Shown here in pieces: positions 52,769-61,613 of a stretch of DNA of 64,000 bases. Position 1 is the first letter of the stretch. The number at the start of each line of letters is the position of its first letter. Where the stretch lies: NCBI RefSeq assembly GCF_036014215.1, contig NZ_CP107921.1, positions 6,021,501-6,085,500 of the forward strand, given 5' to 3'. A program made the translations under genes and the position numbers. Source of the stretch: Streptomyces sp. NBC_00440. Lineage in GTDB: Bacteria > Actinomycetota > Actinomycetes > Streptomycetales > Streptomycetaceae. The notes below the pieces were generated by a model, which did not search any database, was not told where the DNA came from, and saw nothing but the letters and a program-made list of their open reading frames with translations.

Positions 52769-53749
52769 TCAGCTCTTGAGCCGGGGCAGCACGCGCTCGG
52801 CGAAGAGGTGCAGACTGCGCCAGCCCTCGTCCACCGGTATCCCGCCGCACAGCGGATGCAGTACGAGGCTCCCGGCGCCGCCCTCGGCCAGGGCCACGCA
52901 CTCGTCCGGGGTGACGATCCGGTAGACGCCCTCCGCGCGCAGCCCGTCCACCGTCTCCGCCGCCGAACGGACCGCGGAGTGGATGTCCTTGGACTGCCAG
53001 GAGGAGTAGGTGCGCGCCTCGTGCAGGAAGTACTCGCCGTACTCGGCCCAGGTCCGGTCGGGATCCTCCGCGATGTGCAGCAGCGGGGTCTCGGCCTCCG
53101 GCATCATGCAGAAGCCCTCGGTCCCGTACTCCGCGCGCTGCTGGTGGTAGTAGGCCTCAAGCTCCGGCAGATACGCGCTCGGGAACAGCGGCAGCCCCAG
53201 CCGCGCCGCCCGGCGGGCGGCCGCCCGGGACGATCCGCCGACGAGCAGCAGCGGGTGCGGGGTGGTGTACGGGCGCGGGGTGACCCGGACCGTACGCCCG
53301 CGGTACGCGAACGGCTCCCCGGTCCACGCGGCCAGCAGGGTATCGAGCAGCTCGTCCTGGAGCCGGCCGCGCCGGGTCCACTCGACGCCCTGCTGCGCGT
53401 ACTCGTCGGGCCGGTAGCCGATGCCCGCCACCGTGACCAGCCGGCCGGCGCTGATCAGGTCGAGGACGGCGATGTCCTCCGCGAGGCGCAGCGGGTCGTA
53501 GAGCGGGCCGATGATCGCGGAGACGGTGACCGCGATCCGGCGGGTGGCCCCGAAGACGGAGCCCGCGAAGACGAACGGGGAGGGCAGCCAGTTGTTGCCG
53601 ACGCCGTGGTGCTCCTCGGTCTGGACGGTGTCGACGCCACGGTCGTCCGCGTACGCGGCCATCTCCAGGGCGGCGCGATAGCGGGCGGAGAGTGACTCGG
53701 GGGTCGCCCGCGGATCGACGAGATTGAACCTGACGACTGTGAAGGCCAT
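52769..53749 (-). CDS. LLM-class flavin-dependent oxidoreductase (luciferase-like)
   Basis: 326 residues from ATG 53749 (MAFTVVRFNLVDP), chosen over longer starts because GGGGGA lies upstream. TIM-barrel monooxygenase of the bacterial luciferase superfamily, using FMN or F420. TEEHHGVGNNWLPSP (about 43-57), GPLYDPLRLAEDIAVLDLIS (about 80-99) and GRLVTVAGIGYRPDEY are typical; LLLVGGSSRAAARRAARLG (about 166-184) binds the cofactor phosphate. Cofactor and substrate are not assigned. Its leader holds a hairpin covering the ribosome site and a palindrome that overlaps the stop of the upstream permease gene. Confidence 0.88.
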   Translation of the reverse strand: MAFTVVRFNLVDPRATPESLSARYRAALEMAAYADDRGVDTVQTEEHHGVGNNWLPSPFVFAGSVFGATRRIAVTVSAIIGPLYDPLRLAEDIAVLDLISAGRLVTVAGIGYRPDEYAQQGVEWTRRGRLQDELLDTLLAAWTGEPFAYRGRTVRVTPRPYTTPHPLLLVGGSSRAAARRAARLGLPLFPSAYLPELEAYYHQQRAEYGTEGFCMMPEAETPLLHIAEDPDRTWAEYGEYFLHEARTYSSWQSKDIHSAVRSAAETVDGLRAEGVYRIVTPDECVALAEGGAGSLVLHPLCGGIPVDEGWRSLHLFAERVLPRLKS

Positions 53750-53759
53750 GACGGGAAAT

Positions 53760-53792
53760 CCCCCTTCGCCGGGTGGGAGCTGGCGAAGGGGG
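53760..53792 (-). promoter_or_regulatory. Leader hairpin covering the LLM gene ribosome-binding site
   Basis: CCCCCTTCGCC/GGCGAAGGGGG, perfect 11-bp arms with an 11-nt loop, just upstream of the LLM start. On the mRNA the GGGGGA Shine-Dalgarno lies in the arm nearer the start codon, so folding would hide it. Confidence 0.5.
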
Positions 53793-53799
53793 ACGGTAG

Positions 53800-53814
53800 C
53801 TGACGCAGCGTCAG
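53800..53814. promoter_or_regulatory. Palindrome CTGACGC-A-GCGTCAG, TetR-type operator candidate
   Basis: Perfect 7-bp half-sites about one central base, in the 61-bp gap before the LLM gene and overlapping the permease stop codon. The spacing and symmetry are like TetR-family operators. No TetR gene is in the immediate neighbourhood. Confidence 0.45.
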
Positions 53815-55280
53815 ATAGGTAGACTCGCGGGCTCACGGTCGGCGTCGGGACCCTGGCCCGTCGCGCCGCCCTGCGCCTTCGGCTTCGGGAGTACGGCGTA
53901 AAGCACGCCCGAGACGAGGATGGTGACCACCCAGCCGAGGCCGTTGCGGCCCAGCCAGGTGTCCGCGAACGGTCCGCTGAACCAGGCCGAGCCCGCGGTG
54001 CCCGCCGTGGTGAACAGCATCCCGGTGATGAGCGCGGCGAGCCAGGCGCCGACGGCGGCGGGGCTGAAGCCGCCCCGGTACCAGTAGGCGCTGGTCCGGG
54101 TGGTGTCCATCAGGGCCACCGGGTCGTACTTCCGGCCGAGCAGCATGTCCGCGCCGAAGACCCCTATCCAGGCCGAGAAGGCCACCGCGAGCAGCGACAG
54201 GAACGCGACGAAGGAGCCGAGGAAGCTCGTCGCCGCCAGCATCAGGACCAGCCCGAGCACCACGCTGATCACGGCGTTCACGGAGACCGCCCAGGCGCGC
54301 GGCACCTTGATGCCCAGCGTCAGCGCGGTGAAGCCGGCCGAGTACATCGACATCGCGTTGATCAGGACCATGCCGACCACGGCGATCAGCAGGTACGGCA
54401 CCGCGATCCACATCGGCAGGACCTTGCCCAGGAAGGAGACCGGGTCGGACGCGTTCGCGAGGTCCGGGGTGGAGACCGCCATCACGGCGCCCATCAGCAC
54501 CATCGGCAGCACGACGATGCCCGCGCCGCCGATCGACGCGCCGACCATGCCTCCGCCGGAGGCACGCCGCGGCAGGTACCGGGCGAAGTCAGGACCGGAC
54601 GGGACCCAGCTGAGGCCGCCCGCGGCAATCAGCCCTATGCCCGCGACCAGTGAAGCGGTGGTACCGGCGGGCTTGGCGAACACGGCGGACCAGTCGGTGT
54701 CGGCGATCAGATAGACCAGCACCAGGACGGAGAAGATCCCGAAGAGATACGTGGACCACTTGTTGCACAGGTGCAGGGCGTTGATGCCGAGGCCCGAGAT
54801 CAGGAACGTGGCAGCGACGAAGAGCAGCAGGGTCACGACGATCAGCGGGGTGCTGCTGTGGATGCCGAAGCAGATGTCCAGCACGGTGAGCAGCGCGTAC
54901 GCACCGGTCACCGCGTTGATCGTCTCCCAGCCCCAGCGGGCGATCCAGATCAGCGAGCCGGGCAGCAGATTGCCGCGCTGGCCGAACACCGAACGGGACA
55001 GGGCCATGCCGGGGGCGCCGCCGCGCTTGCCGGCGATGCTGATGAAGCCGACCAGACCGTAACTGATGACCGGGGCCACGAAGGCGGCGATCAGTGCCTG
55101 CCAGAAGTTCAGCTTGTCGGCGACGACCAGACTCGCGCCCATCGCGAGGAGCAGCACACTGATATTGGCGGCGACCCAGGTCGGGATCAGGTCGCGGACA
55201 CGGCCCTTGCGTTCGGTGTCCGGGACTGGTTCGAGACCGCGGGTTTCCACCGCGCCTTCGACGTCGGAGGCGTGGGGCAT
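53811..55280 (-). CDS. Nucleobase:cation symporter-1 (cytosine/purine permease family)
   Basis: 489 residues from ATG 55280 (MPHASDVEGAVETRG); an upstream in-frame start would add 34 residues without membrane or family features. Twelve predicted helices. Family landmarks: IPTWVAANISVLLLAMGASL (about 30-49), GGAPGMALSRSVFGQRGNLLP (about 84-104), IARWGWETINAVTGAYA, and SWVPSGPDFARYLPR (about 224-238). NCS1 transporters import cytosine, purines, allantoin or thiamine precursors; the substrate is not determined here. Divergent from ftsY; the LLM gene follows it on the same strand. Confidence 0.88.
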   Translation of the reverse strand: MPHASDVEGAVETRGLEPVPDTERKGRVRDLIPTWVAANISVLLLAMGASLVVADKLNFWQALIAAFVAPVISYGLVGFISIAGKRGGAPGMALSRSVFGQRGNLLPGSLIWIARWGWETINAVTGAYALLTVLDICFGIHSSTPLIVVTLLLFVAATFLISGLGINALHLCNKWSTYLFGIFSVLVLVYLIADTDWSAVFAKPAGTTASLVAGIGLIAAGGLSWVPSGPDFARYLPRRASGGGMVGASIGGAGIVVLPMVLMGAVMAVSTPDLANASDPVSFLGKVLPMWIAVPYLLIAVVGMVLINAMSMYSAGFTALTLGIKVPRAWAVSVNAVISVVLGLVLMLAATSFLGSFVAFLSLLAVAFSAWIGVFGADMLLGRKYDPVALMDTTRTSAYWYRGGFSPAAVGAWLAALITGMLFTTAGTAGSAWFSGPFADTWLGRNGLGWVVTILVSGVLYAVLPKPKAQGGATGQGPDADREPASLPI

Positions 55281-55473
55281 GAAGTTACTCCGTGCACGTG
55301 TGAGGGGAGTTGGGGACGGGGGAAAGACGATGTGACGCGCGTAGATAGCGACATCATGGTAGGGCCGCCGGGAAAATTTCAAATAGAGGATTTAGTCCCT
55401 TGTGTGTTCCCACGAAGGGACCTACGGCCGGGCCGTGACCGAACGCTGAGCCGTGACTGATACTGGGTGGGTT

Positions 55474-56694
55474 ATGGAAATCGTGATCCTTGCTGTAGTC
55501 ATCGCCCTGGTCGCTGTCGGCGCGATCAGCGGGCTCGTGGTCAGCAGCCGCAAGAAGAAGCAGCTGCCCACGGCACCGCCGAGCGCGCCGACCATCACAG
55601 CGCCTCCCGCCGAACCCCAGGTCGGCGAGGACGCTGCCCCACCGCGCGACGAGTCGCGCCGCACCATCGAGGAGGTGGACCTCCCACCGGCCGACGAGGC
55701 CGCGGGCGCCCCCGCCGCGGTCGAGGACCCGGTCGTCGCGGAGCCCGTCGCCCCGCGGATCGAGATCCCGGAACCGACCGAGGGCCGTCTCGTACGGCTG
55801 CGCGCCCGGCTCGCCCGCTCGCAGAACTCGCTCGGCAAGGGACTGCTCACCCTGCTCTCCCGCGACAACCTCGACGAGGACACCTGGGAGGAGATCGAGG
55901 ACACCCTGCTCACGGCCGACGTCGGTGTCGCGCCGACCCAGGAGCTGGTCGAGCGGCTGCGTGAGCGGGTCAGGGTGCTCGGCACCCGTACGCCGCAGGA
56001 TCTGCGCGCCCTGCTGCGCGAGGAGCTGCTGAACCTGCTCGGTACGGACTTCGACCGCGAGGTCAAGACCGAGGGCGGTCTGGAGACCCCGGGCGTCGTC
56101 ATGGTCGTCGGGGTCAACGGCACCGGCAAGACCACCACCACCGGCAAGCTCGCCCGGGTCCTGGTGGCCGATGGCCGCAGCGTGGTGCTCGGCGCGGCCG
56201 ACACTTTCCGGGCCGCCGCCGCCGACCAGCTCCAGACCTGGGGCGAACGGGTCGGCGCCCGCACGGTGCGTGGCCCCGAGGGCGGCGACCCCGCGTCGAT
56301 CGCCTTCGACGCGGTGAAGGAGGGCATCAAGGAGGGCGCCGATGTCGTCCTCATCGACACCGCCGGGCGGCTGCACACCAAGACCGGCCTGATGGACGAG
56401 CTCGGCAAGGTCAAGCGGGTCGTGGAGAAGCACGGACCGCTGGACGAGGTGCTGCTCGTACTGGACGCGACGACCGGGCAGAACGGCCTGGTGCAGGCGC
56501 GGGTGTTCGCCGAGGTGGTGGACATCACCGGCATCGTGCTGACCAAGCTGGACGGTACGGCCAAGGGCGGCATCGTGATCGCCGTCCAGCGCGAACTGGG
56601 CGTACCGGTCAAGCTGGTCGGCCTCGGCGAGGGCCCGGACGACCTGGCCCCGTTCGAGCCCGAGGCATTCGTGGACGCGCTGGTCGGGGAGTGA
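55474..56694 (+). CDS. ftsY: Signal recognition particle receptor FtsY
   Basis: 406 residues from ATG 55474 (MEIVILAVVIALVAVG). The start with a hydrophobic anchor at residues 2-22 and GGGTGGG upstream is preferred over a GTG 21 bp earlier. An acidic Pro/Glu-rich linker spans about 30-105. The NG domain follows: four-helix N domain about 110-205, G1 VVGVNGTGKTTTTGKLA (about 210-226), G2/DTFRAAA region, G3 LIDTAGRLHTK and G4 TKLDGTAKGG. It docks the signal recognition particle to the translocon. The actinobacterial membrane-anchored N-terminus is present. Confidence 0.95.
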   Translation: MEIVILAVVIALVAVGAISGLVVSSRKKKQLPTAPPSAPTITAPPAEPQVGEDAAPPRDESRRTIEEVDLPPADEAAGAPAAVEDPVVAEPVAPRIEIPEPTEGRLVRLRARLARSQNSLGKGLLTLLSRDNLDEDTWEEIEDTLLTADVGVAPTQELVERLRERVRVLGTRTPQDLRALLREELLNLLGTDFDREVKTEGGLETPGVVMVVGVNGTGKTTTTGKLARVLVADGRSVVLGAADTFRAAAADQLQTWGERVGARTVRGPEGGDPASIAFDAVKEGIKEGADVVLIDTAGRLHTKTGLMDELGKVKRVVEKHGPLDEVLLVLDATTGQNGLVQARVFAEVVDITGIVLTKLDGTAKGGIVIAVQRELGVPVKLVGLGEGPDDLAPFEPEAFVDALVGE

Positions 56695-56826
56695 ACCGGG
56701 CCGCCTGAAGCCCCGGCTGTCCGAAGGCACGGTGGCCGACGACACAGAGTCCGAAGCCGCAGCGTCCGAAGACCCGGCCGTACGACGCCACTGCGTCCCA
56801 GGACCCGGCGTCCGAAGCAGGAAGAA

Positions 56827-56873
56827 CCGCGAAGGGCCCCGCCACACGGTGCAGATGTGGCGGGGCCCTTCGC
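56827..56873. terminator. Bidirectional terminator after ftsY
   Basis: Perfect 19-bp stem (56827-56845 with 56855-56873) with a 9-nt loop, between ftsY and a convergent gene. The stem is very G/C-rich with AAG/CTT near the outer ends. Confidence 0.85.
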
Positions 56874-56911
56874 GCTGTCCCGCGCCGGCGCCGGCCGGCA
56901 CGGGAGGCGTG

Positions 56912-57568
56912 TCAGGCGGGGACGTGGCGGTGGCAGACGTACGCGAGGGTGCCGAGCAGCAGCCGGGCCTGGGGCGGTCCGCTCGCCGTCTCCAGGGGCG
57001 GGGGGCGCAGCCAGCGGGCCGGGCCCAGGCCCGCGTGGTTCGAGGGCGGGGCGGTGATGTGCTCGCCGGGACCCAGGCCGTGCAGATCCAGGTCCGCATC
57101 GTCCCAGCCCATCCGGTAGAGCAGTTCGGGGAGTTCGCGGGCGGCGCCCGGGGCGACGAAGAACTGGGCCCGGCCGTCCGGGGTCGCGCTCACGGGGCCC
57201 AGCGGGAGCCCCATGCGCTCCATCCGGATCAGGGCCGTGCGCCCCGCGGGCTCGGCAACGTCGATGATGTCGAAGCAGCGGCCGACAGGCAGCAGCACCG
57301 CGGCGCCCGGCGTCAGGGACCAGGCTCTCGTCGCTTCACCGAGGGTGGCCCCCGCGGGCACCTCGGGCGCGAACCCGAGGGGATGGGCGCCCGGTGACGC
57401 GCATCCGGCCTCTCCGCAGGAGCAGTTGCCCGCAGCGGCGCGCGCGCCGGGAACCACGTCCCAGCCCCAGAGTCCGGTGAACTCGGCCACCGCCGTGCTC
57501 TGCGGTGTGCGGCCGCGACGCCGGGTGCCGGAGCGGATGTCCCGGATGCCGCCGATAGTGAAGCCCAT
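56912..57568 (-). CDS. Bifunctional DNA primase/polymerase-like (Prim-Pol N-terminal) protein
   Basis: 218 residues from ATG 57568 with GGAGAGG seven bases upstream; a further 57 in-frame residues upstream lack coding character. It resembles the N-terminal Prim-Pol domain: WGWDVVPGARA (about 33-43), a Cys-rich turn CSCGEAGCASPGAHPLGF (about 48-65) typical of the family's zinc/loop region, LPVGRCFDIIDV with acidic residues (about 92-103), and PPSNHAGLGPARWL (about 172-185). No helicase domain is attached, and catalytic competence is uncertain. The gene is divergent from nsdA as in S. coelicolor. Confidence 0.82.
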   Translation of the reverse strand: MGFTIGGIRDIRSGTRRRGRTPQSTAVAEFTGLWGWDVVPGARAAAGNCSCGEAGCASPGAHPLGFAPEVPAGATLGEATRAWSLTPGAAVLLPVGRCFDIIDVAEPAGRTALIRMERMGLPLGPVSATPDGRAQFFVAPGAARELPELLYRMGWDDADLDLHGLGPGEHITAPPSNHAGLGPARWLRPPPLETASGPPQARLLLGTLAYVCHRHVPA

Positions 57569-57996
57569 GCCCTCTCCAACGGGTCGTGCGCGCCGGTGGT
57601 TACGACCTGGAGCCTCTCCGTCACCCTGCGTTGCAAACACCCTGATCGGGGAGGTGCGGGGTGACGTTGGGGGTGGTGCGGAACGATTCACGCGCCCCGG
57701 CGTGCACCGCTCCACCCGATCCTGATCGTCGAGTGTCAAGTCAATCGCGCCTGGCGGCAGGCGCGTTCATTCGAAGGGGTGGCGAATGGTGGCGTTTCCG
57801 GGATCGCCCTCGCCGGGTGCGTGATCGTAGGATTACTTTCAGTGCACGAACCCTCGGGTCGGATGCACTCACGGGTATGCCGGGGGCAAGCCGGTTTTCT
57901 GTTCGAAGGGGCGCAAGCGCCGGACAGCGAACCTCAACTCGCGGCATTCTGATATGGGTTGGCGTAATGAGGCTTCAGCGGGATGGGGGCGTTCCA
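57569..57996. other. Divergent intergenic region upstream of nsdA
   Basis: 428 bp between the primase-like gene and nsdA, with no convincing gene. It contains a perfect hairpin CGCGCCTG-GCGG-CAGGCGCG (57746-57765) and a consensus -10 hexamer TAGGAT at 57828-57833 on the plus strand, about 165 bp before nsdA, without a TTGACA-type -35, which suggests an activator-dependent promoter or an alternative sigma factor. Confidence 0.5.
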
Positions 57997-59472
57997 GTGG
58001 GCGGCAGTGGCGACGGCGAGACGGGTGCCGGCAAACGCCCGAACGAGCGGCTCGGATCGTGGTTCGTGCGCAGCGGCTGGTCGAAGGGCGAGCTGGCGCG
58101 CCAGGTGAACCGCAGGGCGCGGCAGATGGGCGCGCACCACATCAGCACCGACACCTCGCGGGTGCGGCGCTGGCTCGACGGCGAGCAGCCGCGTGAGCCC
58201 ATTCCGCGCATCCTCTCGGAGCTGTTCTCCGAACGCTTCGGCAGCGTGGTCGCCATCGAGGACCTGGGGCTGCGCGCGGCGCACCAGTCACCCTCGGTGT
58301 CCGGAGTCGACATGCCCTGGGCGGGCCCGCAGACGGTCTCGCTGCTCAGTGAGTTCTCCCGCAGCGACCTGATGCTCGCGCGGCGCGGCTTCCTCGGCGC
58401 CTCGCTCGCACTGGCCGCGGGCCCGACGCTCATCGAGCCGATGCAGCGCTGGCTGGTGCCCACGCCCGCGGGCGAGCCCACCGCGGAACTGCCCGCCGAC
58501 CACGCACGGCGACCGTCCAGGCTCTCGCGGCCCGAGCTCGAACTGCTGGAGTCCACCACGGCGATGTTCCGCCAGTGGGACGCCCAGTGCGGTGGCGGGC
58601 TGCGCCGCAAGGCGGTCGTCGGTCAGCTGCACGAGGTGACCGACCTGTTGCAGGAGCCCCAGCCGGGAGCCACATCGAAGCGGCTGTTCCGGTGCGCGGC
58701 CGAACTGGCCGAGCTGGCCGGGTGGATGAGTTACGACGTCGGTCTCCAGCCCACCGCCCAGAAGTACTTCGTGCTCGCGCTGCACGCGGCCAAGGAGGCC
58801 GGGGACAAGCCACTCGGCTCGTACATCCTGTCCTCGATGAGCCGGCAGATGATCCATCTCGGCCGCCCCGACGACGCCCTGGAACTCGTCCATCTCGCCC
58901 AGTACGGCAGTCGCGAGTGCGCCACCCCCCGCACCCAGGCGATGCTGTATGCGATGGAGGCCCGCGCCTACGCCAACATGGGCCAGCCGAGCAAGTGCAA
59001 ACGGGCCGTGCGGATGGCCGAGGACACCTTCTCCGACGCGGGCTTCGACGGCGAGCCGGAGCCCGACTGGATCCGCTTCTTCTCGGAGGCCGAACTGAAC
59101 GGCGAGAACGGCCACTCGTACCGGGATCTCGCCTATGTGGCCGGCCGCAGCCCCACCTACGCCTCGCTCGCGGAGCCGGTCATCGACAACGCGGTCGCGC
59201 TCTTCGAGAAGGACGACGAACACCAGCGTTCCTACGCGCTGAACCTCGTCGGGATGGCCACCGTCCATCTGCTGAAGCGGGAACCCGAGCAGTCCACCTG
59301 CTTCGCCACCAAGGCCCTGCACATCGCCAAACGCGTCCGCTCCGAGCGCGTCAACACCAGGCTCCGCAAGACCGTCCACACGGCGGTCAGGGACTTCGGC
59401 GACATCCCCGCGGTCACCGACCTCACCGAACGTCTCGCCGAGCAGCTGCCCGAGACGGCCGAAGCGGTCTGA
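57997..59472 (+). CDS. nsdA: NsdA, negative regulator of antibiotic production and development
   Basis: 491 residues from the GTG at 57997 (VGGSGDGETGAGKRPNE); the ATG ten codons upstream is an alternative. The N-terminal part holds an HTH-like region, LGSWFVRSGWSKGELARQVNRRARQMG (within about 19-45) followed by STDTSRVRRWLDGEQPREP. A hydrophobic stretch near 128-142 (RRGFLGASLALAAGP) looks Tat-like but is internal. The rest is TPR-like helical repeats (about 190-480). In S. coelicolor (SCO5582) its loss raises actinorhodin and methylenomycin output and sporulation. It lies between the primase-like gene and amtB as there. Confidence 0.92.
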   Translation: MGGSGDGETGAGKRPNERLGSWFVRSGWSKGELARQVNRRARQMGAHHISTDTSRVRRWLDGEQPREPIPRILSELFSERFGSVVAIEDLGLRAAHQSPSVSGVDMPWAGPQTVSLLSEFSRSDLMLARRGFLGASLALAAGPTLIEPMQRWLVPTPAGEPTAELPADHARRPSRLSRPELELLESTTAMFRQWDAQCGGGLRRKAVVGQLHEVTDLLQEPQPGATSKRLFRCAAELAELAGWMSYDVGLQPTAQKYFVLALHAAKEAGDKPLGSYILSSMSRQMIHLGRPDDALELVHLAQYGSRECATPRTQAMLYAMEARAYANMGQPSKCKRAVRMAEDTFSDAGFDGEPEPDWIRFFSEAELNGENGHSYRDLAYVAGRSPTYASLAEPVIDNAVALFEKDDEHQRSYALNLVGMATVHLLKREPEQSTCFATKALHIAKRVRSERVNTRLRKTVHTAVRDFGDIPAVTDLTERLAEQLPETAEAV

Positions 59473-59506
59473 GGCCCCAGCCGCTCCGCTCACAGATACA
59501 CAGCGC

Positions 59507-59562
59507 CAGTGAACAGACAGCAGTAGACAGACAGCAGTGAACAGACAGCAGTAAACAAAGGC
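59507..59562. repeat. 14-bp tandem repeat after nsdA
   Basis: CAGTGAACAGACAG-type units at 59507, 59521 and 59535 (one with A-G for G-A), then a decayed fourth copy. Non-coding and unusually A-rich for this genome. Confidence 0.85.
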
Positions 59563-59563
59563 C

Positions 59564-59644
59564 CCGGCCACGACAGTCACCCCGTGATGCCCGACTCGGC
59601 TCCCCCACGCCAGGTCAACAGGGTGACCGTCGTGGCCGGTTTTC
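59564..59644 (+). terminator. Long-stem terminator after nsdA
   Basis: Arms 59564-59582 and 59621-59639 pair over 19 bp with one mismatch, loop 38 nt, followed by TTTTCG. It separates nsdA from the amtB promoter. Confidence 0.65.
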
Positions 59645-59730
59645 GACCCGCCCGGTGGTGTGCGCGGGGGCGGAGCCGGACCCCGGGCCCGCCCTCCACG
59701 TCATCCGGGCGTAACACGCACCACCTCTTC

Positions 59731-59768
59731 GTCACTGCGGTGAAACATCACGCGGCATCGGCGGAAAC
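59731..59768 (+). promoter_or_regulatory. GlnR box upstream of amtB
   Basis: GTCAC-N6-GAAAC (59731-59746) exactly fits the a-site/b-site form of the GlnR consensus gTnAc-n6-GaAAc, and a second GAAAC (59764-59768) is exactly 22 bp after the first, the expected phase for a second box whose a-site is degenerate. GTAAC at 59711 may be a further half-site. GlnR controls amtB-glnK-glnD in S. coelicolor. Confidence 0.75.
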
Positions 59769-59795
59769 GGCGCGGCGCCAGTCTCTGACGCATGA

Positions 59796-61589
<1,794 letters not shown>

Positions 61590-61613
61590 ACGACGAGAGA
61601 CGGGAACTGCCGG

